From: JBBQQG01 sp038216175
GTDB lineage: Bacteria > Patescibacteriota > Saccharimonadia > Saccharimonadales > OMJO01
Reading direction: 5' to 3'
Length of the DNA: 5,296 nucleotides
NCBI GenBank assembly: GCA_038216175.1
Contig: JBBQQG010000071.1
Location: 1-5,296, forward strand
The translations under genes were made by a program, and so were the position numbers. This document shows positions 1 to 5,296 of the stretch, piece by piece. How positions within the stretch are numbered: the first letter of the stretch is position 1; every line of letters starts with the position of its first letter. Under the pieces are notes generated by a model. That model saw nothing but the letters and a program-made list of their open reading frames with translations, was not told the origin of the DNA and did not search any database.

Positions 1-284
1 ACTATACTCGTGGGCGGGGCCACCCAAGTACATACCCCTAACACAAGCAATCCTGCCCAATCTCCTGACCTGGCTGTATCTGAGTACCAGCGGCCCCCCC
101 CCCCCCCCACCCCCGGCCGGGGGGGGGGGTCAGGGGGGCCCCCGCCCCCCCCCCCCCCCCCCCCCCGCGCCCGGGGGGGGGGGGGGGGCCCCCCCAGGCC
201 CTCAGAGACAGCCAGGTCAGGAGATTGGGCAGGATTGCTTGTGTTAGGGGTATGTACTTGGGTGGCCCCGCCCACGAGTATAGT
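1..284. repeat. Long inverted repeat (84-bp arms) around a G/C-run core
   Basis: Bases 1-84 and 201-284 are reverse complements over 84 positions with one mismatch (A at 78 against G at 207, where C would be expected in the reverse complement). The symmetry axis falls near 142. The left arm starts on the first base of the window, so its true outer end is not visible; on the right the symmetry cannot be followed past 284 because its partner would lie outside. No target-site duplication can be tested. It may be a fold-back or MITE-like element cut by the window edge, or an artefactual inverted copy made at a contig end where a read folded back. Near-identity of the arms means very recent origin or artefact. 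The palindrome itself is certain; its cause is not. Confidence 0.95.
85..200. repeat. Low-complexity C-run and G-run core
   Basis: Between the two arms the sequence is almost entirely alternating homopolymer blocks of C and G, several of them longer than ten bases, with only a few A or T bases. The two halves do not mirror each other base for base as the arms do: the left arm continues with TACCAGCGG while the mirrored right side gives GGCCTGGG. Runs like this could form very stable hairpins or quadruplexes if real, but they are also typical of sequencer dark-cycle poly-G tails or unresolved gap filling. The open frame that runs across 10-297 with proline and glycine runs is only a by-product of this composition. 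Confidence 0.9.
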
Positions 285-295
285 TGGTGGCGTGT

Positions 296-327
296 GAGGG
301 ATCGAGCCCGTGAGAGGTCGATCCCTC
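296..327. repeat. Perfect 10-bp stem hairpin with 12-base loop
   Basis: GAGGGATCGA at 296-305 is the exact reverse complement of TCGATCCCTC at 318-327, with loop 306-317. The minus strand of 298-310 reads CGGGCTCGATCCC, one base away from the CGGGTTCGATCCC form of a tRNA T-arm / RNA polymerase III B box. That could mark a tRNA-derived SINE on the minus strand, but no convincing A box is visible at the expected distance (roughly 340-390), so no SINE is called. A weaker 7-bp inverted pair, GTATCAA 339-345 and TTGATAC 363-369, follows. The hairpin is seen directly; its function is unknown. Confidence 0.7.
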
Positions 328-369
328 TCTTGAATTTAGTATCAATATTTCTCCCGAGCAGTTTGATAC

Positions 370-1691
370 CCTCCCGCTGGCTTAATACTTCATAATTACT
401 ATGCCTTCATATACAGTAATCATACTGCATACGTTGGAGAAATCCCGATTGCGTCCCCGGTAGAATTAAGTAGCGCGCCGCTTGACGATTATCTTTTCCG
501 GTTCATTTTTTTTTTCCGGCGATAAATAAGTTTATCCTTCCGCTTAGGTGCAAAAGCCGCCGAAAGTATATTGATTCCCGGTACGGCGCGATAAGGCACT
601 GCCCGCAAAAACTGGAAATGGCCTTTTTGACTTTGGAAATTATTACCATTATGTGATAAGAGAACGTGGAAACTATGGGAAACAGTAAACGTTTATGTTT
701 TTTCAGCCCTTTCGGAAAATAATTATGTGTTTGCTTGCTTACTTTCCATATTTTTTTAATAAATAAAATAAAAGTTAGCATATATCATTTCCCCGGCGAA
801 TCTTAATGTGTTGTTTTATCGCGTTTGCCAAAAAAATGAATCCAAGATCGAAATCCTGTCCTTCATCACTTAGTGGTATGCACTAACAAAGTCATTCATG
901 CTTGCAAGATAAGGTTGATAAGTCGTCATTGAGTAACATGATTAAACGTGGTAAATATCATTGCACGCGTATACACCAGTAATCCAGTACACGAAAAGGG
1001 AGAAAAAGAAGCGCGTCAATGGACAATCATGATGGAAAACGATCTCACCAAGACAGCATCATTGCTTAAGGTTTAAGCGTGCGATGGCCACCGAATCGAC
1101 CTGTTTATTAAATCCCGGGCGGGGGTTTGAATTATTTACGTACATTAATTACCGAAAACCCATTAACTCAAAACAGTACGACCGTCATGCATTACGTATA
1201 ATGAATATTTCGATTAATTAAATCGTTAACTGCAGAAGGTCACCTAGAAACTTGAATAGGTTCAAAAGAAATCGTCGGTAAAATGATATAACTCGGTGAT
1301 GATAACCTATTTAACGTGACCAACCACGATTATTTTTCAGGAAATGCACATATGGTGAGTTATTTCCAGAGCGTCAATGCATCATGCATTGCATCATCAA
1401 TTTCCTACATCGATATTCGATAGACCCATCCACGTATTCGACAGCGCTATCCGATTTCCGGTCAGGTTTTAGCATTCGTGCCCAACAAAACACTTTTAAA
1501 TCTATTGTACATTGGTTGTAGTTCCTCAACTTTTCTGATAAAAGTTTGGCGGTGTTTGCGAAAAATTATAATAATATATAGTTTGTGTATGTTGTTTGAC
1601 TTGCGAATTCAGCTCTGCTAAGCTGAAATTTCAAGCATGTTTAACTCGCCATCTCAAATGAGTAAGCCATGAAGTGACCTATTTCCAACAG
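370..1691. other. Stretch with no supported gene
   Basis: This AT-rich stretch shows no coding sequence I can support. A minus-strand frame at 503-781 is rich in Lys, Phe and Ile and ends in a poly-T derived lysine run; it reads like chance translation. A good acceptor-like TTATTTTTCAG ends at 1340 and a consensus donor GTGAGT starts at 1355, which would enclose an exon of only 14 bases, so I do not call one. A small perfect hairpin lies at 1375-1391. It is most simply intergenic or intronic DNA. Confidence 0.6.
1375..1391. repeat. Small perfect hairpin, 7-bp arms
   Basis: CAATGCA at 1375-1381 is the reverse complement of TGCATTG at 1385-1391 with the loop TCA. The unit GCATCAT recurs just beside it, so the local sequence is a small cluster of ATGCAT-type repeats. 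A hairpin of this size is only mildly unusual in a window of this length and has no evident role. Confidence 0.5.
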
Positions 1692-1849
1692 GTCGTGTTG
1701 AAACTATGACTTTTGATGAGCAACTGGATCGCATGAATAATATAGCCGCATGGGGCCCAACCAACGAAAGCAAGCCAGAAATGTTCAAGTATTTCATTTC
1801 ACTACCGTATCAGAAGCAGGATGAAAAACAATTGTGCTGGTACATTTGA
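1692..1849 (+). CDS. Candidate exon or short ORF, unknown protein
   Basis: A frame open from 1673 runs to a TGA at 1847-1849. It follows an acceptor-like CCTATTTCCAACAG ending at 1691. From the ATG at 1706 it would give 47 residues, with a mixed, hydrophilic composition that looks more protein-like than other frames here (it opens MTFDEQLDRMNNIAAWGPT and ends KQLCWYI). Reading could instead leave through a weak donor, GTACAT, at 1840. The C-terminal SLP...K...YI pattern faintly recalls the start of glutamine synthetase, but the invariant residues that should follow (WIDGTGE) are absent, so I do not name it. No signal peptide, membrane segment or known motif is visible. It may be an internal or terminal exon, or chance: open frames of 50 codons are common by chance in a window this size. 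Confidence 0.22.
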
Positions 1850-3200
1850 CCGGCGGCGCTTGGGACTAACATGTGTTGGTTGACTACATCTGCATTGTGT
1901 TGCTTCTATTCCTTTGTCTGCCTGACGTAATTTCCTGTTTCCGTTGTGAACTTCCATTTGCTAAATTCGCGGAAGCCAGCAGCTTGTCCATACGAACGAC
2001 TCCGCCGGTGCACATACGCAGGGAATAGAGTTGCATGGTCTTTTCCATCGAATTTGCACTTTTTATGAGCTCTCCTTTTCCTCTCTCGTTCACTCGGGTA
2101 TCTCAATCCTTCAGAGGACCCCCAAGAGGCGCCAATTTCGCACTTGATGCGGAAACACCCATTTCCTTTATATCACGTATAGCCCATGTATGCCTGATGT
2201 GGTTAGTTTTCAACACATGTAGTGGCGCACAGAAAGAAAAGGTAGGGGAATGTGTGGTCCTTCGCATCTGTGCAAATAATTAACTTTGTTTATCCGTAAA
2301 GGAGTAACACAGTGTCAAGCAAAGGGGCGAGTATTGGGGAAAGTACCACACGGAAGAAAGTTTTATTCAACGATTTCATTTGTTTCGATTCGATTCTAAT
2401 ATCGGCCATCACTTGTGATGTAAATTGACCTGTTTATTGTAGGCGAATGCGGTGGAACTTCACGCAGTTGTTCTTAAAACACCTTTTCCCTTGGATGTAT
2501 CTGACCATCCGAAGTATCCGTTCTAGGGCAATTTCTTGTACCGCGGGGGAAAGTTCCCGAAGCTTAACAATATTAAGTAGGACAATTAATTCCTGTACGC
2601 TGATTTATATTTTGATTTAAATTTTTTCTTCAAGTGGTACTTGTTTTAGAAAAAAAACCTCCACGTACCATTGTTACGATTCGTGATAGTCAACTGAGAA
2701 AAGAAATTCAACCATAATTTAGGAAAAGAAAACCGATTGATTCAAACTTCAAAAAACGTAATTCCGACTTAAGATATTCTCCTTGCGGGCCATATGCCGT
2801 ACAAGCAAATGAGGTAGGATTGAACAATCGTTTTAACAATGGACAATAATCACAGTAATGCAATGGCTCGATCAGTTATTACATCATCTTGTGGAATAAG
2901 GCTCATAATAGGGACTAACCATCGCGCGTTGAACCGAAACACGAACCATACGCGCAGGGGTATAGGACTTTATTCCTTGGACAAAAGAAATGCTGGAAGC
3001 ACTGCTTCGGCCCAAAGATTAGGTGCGAAGCGGCCCTTAAAAAGCCAAAACCTCAATTAGAGTTTTAACATACATAGTAAAAGAAAAGTAACAGTTTTTG
3101 TACGGAATAAATCGATTAAATGAGAATAAGACTTGGGCTGGTGGGAAAAGAAAATCAAACAGAAAAACACCCGACCACGAAAATTCACAACTAAATTTAA
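1850..3200. other. Stretch with no supported gene
   Basis: Several frames of 60-80 codons occur on both strands (for example 1906-2106 minus, 2035-2283 plus, 2839-3060 plus). They lack recognisable motifs and show unselective composition, rich in Ser, Arg and Asn, so I treat them as chance. An acceptor-like TTGACCTGTTTATTGTAG ends at 2442 and is followed by open frames of 27 codons (to TAG at 2524) and about 57 codons in a second frame, but nothing in either is recognisable. Long A and T runs near 2620-2660 are simple AT-rich sequence. Confidence 0.6.
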
Positions 3201-3329
3201 CCGATAAAAACTGATGAGCAGTCCAGCCTAATTCCAGCAACGTTGAACTGTAAGACGAGAGGCTGTGGCCGCACAAGATGGACGACGCCACAACTGGCTG
3301 GACTGCGATACTTTACGCCCCAATTATAA
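3201..3329 (+). pseudogene. Possible non-LTR retrotransposon 3' ORF relic
   Basis: A 42-codon frame opens after a TAA at 3198 and ends at a TAA at 3327. Its second half contains TRGCGRTRW (3255-3281) followed by QLAGLRYF (3291-3314). Polymerase ORFs of several non-LTR (LINE-type) retrotransposons end with a basic stretch of the kind KRxxGRPxTRWxDDI...LAG, and this segment fits that pattern with one residue missing before TRW and without the DD pair. The overlapping frame does read MDDATTGW at the same place, which would fit a small frameshift. No reverse transcriptase core, poly-A tail or target duplication is visible, so this would be a very short decayed fragment. The resemblance is from memory of the family pattern and could be coincidence. 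Confidence 0.25.
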
Positions 3330-3451
3330 GCAGATTACACTTCTCGTAATCTTAGTCATGAAGACCTACGAGAATAAAAAATCGTTCTTTCGATTCACAC
3401 ATTATTAAAAGGTCCGGCTATCTGCGGGGAGGTTGGCGGTATGCAACACTG

Positions 3452-3487
3452 TATAAAAGGTAGTTAATGACAAAAAACAATCAGACA
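3452..3487 (+). promoter_or_regulatory. TATA box plus initiator-like pair
   Basis: TATAAAAGG at 3452-3460 is a full match to the eukaryotic TATA consensus. Counting 31 bases on from its first T reaches the A of TCAGACA at 3483, which fits the initiator pattern YYANWYY at six of seven positions. This is the normal -31 to +1 spacing of an RNA polymerase II core promoter. The first ATGs downstream (3504, 3541) open only tiny frames, so any transcript would carry a leader with short upstream ORFs before the coding-like stretch at 3709. AT-rich DNA yields such matches by chance, so this is weak. Confidence 0.2.
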
Positions 3488-3708
3488 TTAAAACGGATTT
3501 TTCATGGCACAGTTCCGTGACGAAAATTAAACGTTGTTCATGTAAACTTGCATATGTCCGACAGACACTGTCGTTTTCTGGGGCCATTTGAATCAGCGAA
3601 TGCTCGAGCAATGTATGCGAACATGTTCGTTCAACACGTCCCATTTGCATCCTTCCCATCCGAGTTCGGGTTCAGTGCCTGCACTCTCATCTGCATTTAA
3701 TTCTATAA

Positions 3709-3798
3709 GATTCAAAACAACACATCAAAGAACACCCGAAGAAAGTTGAAAACATGATTGCCGACCGTGAATCGTGGAAGGTTGTCAAAGAAAGTCGA
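3709..3798 (+). CDS. Candidate exon ending on a consensus splice donor
   Basis: The frame opens after TAA at 3706 and reads a highly charged, helix-like peptide ending KVENMIADRESWKVVKESR, at which point GTAAGT (3799-3804) gives a full match to the 5' splice-site consensus in phase 0. Without splicing the frame continues to a TAG at 3871. The pattern ADRxxWKxV also resembles the last residues of some LINE-type polymerase ORFs (A-DR-x-x-W), but it lies about 160 codons beyond the RTRW-like segment at 3255, far more than usual, so the two are probably not one element. No upstream acceptor stands out. It may be a real small exon, a retroelement scrap, or chance. Confidence 0.25.
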
Positions 3799-4102
3799 GT
3801 AAGTTACAAATATCATTTATCCTGCTCTCAGTTGCAAAAGGATAGACACCGCCATAATGCCGATATACTGTAGTTGTGCGCCCGCGCTGGTCGCAGTACT
3901 GATTGTTGTGAAATGCCATTAACATAAAAATAATGTACATTCACATCGGCGGATTATAGGTAAGAGTTCATGTACCGAAACTTCAAATGTGTTATAGTCA
4001 GCAAGCTGAAAGAGTCTGCCGATTTCTGGTCTTAAAAGACCACTTGGCACGGACGATGATTAATCTCTGCTCGGAACGACGACATCGCAATATCATATAA
4101 AG

Positions 4103-4118
4103 TACTGCTTAAGCAGTA
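4103..4118. repeat. 16-bp perfect palindrome
   Basis: TACTGCTTAAGCAGTA reads the same on both strands with no spacer. It could be a dimeric transcription-factor site or a chance event; a perfect palindrome of this size is expected roughly once in twelve windows of this length. It overlaps the stop that ends the middle frame of the vWA-like relic. Confidence 0.5.
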
Positions 4119-4384
4119 GCTAGTTCTACAGCCAAAGCTGTGACGAAATTAGCACTGAGACCATGCCGATGCGATTCTTCTGTGCTCTGGCGAAAAACGT
4201 AGCAAGGCCGCTGCTCCTTATTCTGGTCAAAGATATCTTCCTGGAAAACGGAGTAATCAATCAGACGCATATCCGAGAACGATAAAGCCCTGCAAATAAT
4301 TCTCAGTCAGTACAAAAAGTCTCACCCCGTCATCCGAATTACTGCCAGAGCGATCAATGAGGATCACCGAATCGAATAGGTAGG

Positions 4385-4404
4385 GGATCCTTCCGGATCC
4401 TTCT
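4385..4404. repeat. Two tandem copies of a 10-base unit
   Basis: GGATCCTTCC (4385-4394) is followed directly by GGATCCTTCT (4395-4404), nine of ten bases identical. On the minus strand this lies in the lead of the vWA-like frame and encodes the EEGSGRI stretch. Ten bases is not a multiple of three, so a recent duplication here would itself have shifted a reading frame. Confidence 0.55.
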
Positions 4405-4509
4405 TCACACTTTCGCATCACATTAATGACAACCTGCGATAACAACGTTGAATGTTGTAAATTCTTAATAATTTCCCGTTGACGAGCAACCCATTTATGA
4501 TCCTCTCAA

Positions 4510-4529
4510 GTGAAGTGAAATGAAGTGAC
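4510..4529. repeat. Degenerate 5-base tandem repeat, four units
   Basis: The units GTGAA, GTGAA, ATGAA and GTGAC follow one another without gaps, a minor short tandem repeat just outside the open end of the vWA-like frame. It has no evident function. Confidence 0.5.
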
Positions 4530-5296
4530 TTCTGATATTTGTCTTCTTGTTATGGTGCACTTTCTGTTTGGATACGGGACTACTGCGTCGAGTCCTCACA
4601 TGGGATCAGTCTTTTGGCGAAAAATCGTTCCACTTAATTCAGATGATTGCCTACTTAAATGCCAGGGCCCAATGAACTGTTAAACGCAGAATATAATTAA
4701 AATATACAATAACCTGGTTAGAAAGTTATACGTAAGAGTTTAAAAAATGAAGTTTTAATGAAGTCTTTACGTTCATTACAGTATAGCTGTCTTTGATGGA
4801 TTGAAGAACTAACCCGAGTTATATGTTACAAAGGTCAAGATCAGCTTTATTGGCAATTTCGCAGGTATGCTTGACTCAGCTAACGTTATTCTGAATGTAT
4901 TGAATAAAAGATAACGTCTGAGTCACGAAAACATTTTTAATGACTTAGTCGAGCCGGCTTGGAAAGAAAAGTGGAATTTTGATCGATCGATCTGCACTAT
5001 ATACACACCATAGACATACAGCTGTGGCCAATTCTGTTTCCGCCCGGATCAGGTCAGTTTATGCCCCGCTCAGTCGTTGTATACTGGCTTACGCGGGCAG
5101 AACCAGGTGGATCACCTGACACGGACAATAAACAGAACCCCTCCTGCCATTTTGAAACAAAGACTTTGAAGTTCTGAAAACCACTTGAAGAATGATGGGG
5201 AAAAAATCAGGGAATATAAATCAGCATGGAGGGGTGCATGGAAAGTCTCTTTGCGGGGAATTACGAGGAAATGTCGGAGTATTGTGTTCAATGGCC
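4530..5296. other. Stretch with no supported gene
   Basis: No gene is supported. The longest coding-like frame is 4983-5177 on the + strand (64 codons, including VVVYWLTRAEPGGSPD), which begins after a stop, has no acceptor of note and matches no family I recognise. A GATC triplet run at 4981-4992 and poly-A-signal-like AATAAA strings at 4904-4909 and 5128-5133 are unremarkable in AT-rich DNA. Confidence 0.55.

Larger units (their letters stand above)
3831..4507 (-). pseudogene. Decayed von Willebrand factor A (vWA)-like domain
   Basis: vWA domains are roughly 180-residue adhesion or ligand-binding modules that hold a metal ion with a DxSxS motif, a Thr, and a later Asp. Reading the minus strand from 4505, an open frame gives a hydrophilic lead, then FDSVILIDRSGSNSDDG, with a hydrophobic strand into DRSGS at 4355-4341. 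In the next frame, ALSFSDMRLIDYSVF resembles the FSD strand pair, and GLSANFVTAL (4162-4133) aligns with the GGGTNTGKAL loop, the metal-site Thr replaced by Ala. Back in the first frame, VVF-stop-DQKSADSF (4043-4008) matches the VVFTDGKS strand; its Asp lies 108 codons after the first, against about 102-112 in known domains. NVHYFYVNGISQQSVLR (3941-3891) resembles the last strand and helix. Two frame changes and stops at 4034-4032 and 3956-3954 argue for a pseudogene. The FSD piece sits about ten residues too early and the last strand about ten too late. Single vWA domains are often one exon, which fits a relic of one exon. All by eye. Confidence 0.35.

Noticed and set aside
10..297. 95-codon open frame with proline and glycine runs
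   Set aside because: It only translates the palindrome arms and the C/G-run core; start and end read the same repeat in opposite directions.
503..781. Minus-strand 92-codon frame
   Set aside because: Composition follows AT-rich sequence (Lys, Ile, Phe), its end comes from a poly-T run, and no motif is seen.
1706..1849. Glutamine synthetase N-terminus
   Set aside because: Only a vague SLP...YI resemblance; the conserved WIDGTGE continuation is replaced by a stop.
1884..2106. Two overlapping minus-strand frames of 66-69 codons
   Set aside because: They share the same bases in different frames, have no motif, and neither has splice support.
2035..2283. Plus-strand 82-codon frame
   Set aside because: No recognisable domain or signal peptide; composition looks unselected.
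1098..2438. 12-base string GACCTGTTTATT present at 1098 and 2427
   Set aside because: About one 12-base repeat is expected by chance in a window of this length.
2443..2526. 27-codon frame after an acceptor-like TTTATTGTAG
   Set aside because: Too short to judge, and the alternative phase gives a different low-information peptide of about 57 residues.
2839..3060. Plus-strand 73-codon frame
   Set aside because: Rich in Asn, Arg and Ser with no motif or conserved pattern; probably chance.
3037..3291. Minus-strand 84-codon frame
   Set aside because: Hydrophobic, Phe- and Ser-rich translation of AT-rich sequence; it overlaps the better retroelement-like reading on the other strand.
3405..3659. 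Minus-strand 84-codon frame
   Set aside because: No family recognised and no splice or promoter context on that strand.
4257..4445. Similarity to the Sec1/Vps33 family around FDSVILIDRS
   Set aside because: The FDxxxLLDR block fits, but the following VDLxTPLxTQLTYEGLID block is absent, whereas the SGS that follows fits a vWA metal site.
4983..5177. Plus-strand 64-codon stop-to-stop frame
   Set aside because: No acceptor, motif or recognised family; such lengths are common by chance.

Overview
The window looks like mostly non-coding nuclear DNA of a eukaryote, probably an invertebrate animal. No reading frame exceeds 95 codons in 5.3 kb, no ribosome-binding sites or operon-like packing are visible, and base composition is AT-rich outside the first 300 bases. 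The few coding-like stretches are short, edged by splice-like signals or broken by stops. The species cannot be named from the sequence.

Layout. Bases 1-284 form a striking palindrome: two 84-base arms that are reverse complements with one mismatch, around a core of almost pure G and C runs. It starts on the first base of the window, so it is either the cut edge of a fold-back repeat or an assembly/sequencing artefact. A short perfect hairpin follows at 296-327. From there to about 1690 nothing codes convincingly. At 1692-1849 lies a short candidate exon on the + strand behind a good splice acceptor. Bases 1850-3200 hold nothing I can support. At 3201-3329 a short + frame resembles the C-terminal tail of non-LTR retrotransposon polymerases. 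A TATA/initiator-like pair sits at 3452-3487, and a coding-like stretch at 3709-3798 ends exactly on a consensus splice donor.

The most interesting part is 3831-4507 on the minus strand. Across two frames, with internal stops, it carries pieces resembling a von Willebrand factor A (vWA) domain in the right order: a DxSGS metal-site motif, a degraded middle segment, and a VVF-stop-D segment 108 codons after the first Asp, close to the usual spacing. I read it as a decayed vWA exon or pseudogene; an alternative is a poorly conserved gene with tiny introns.

The rest, 4508-5296, shows only a minor tandem repeat. No complete gene, RNA gene, CRISPR array or intact mobile element is supported, and I do not see a new biological system. 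The candidate exons and the vWA relic are hypotheses read by eye and need a homology search.
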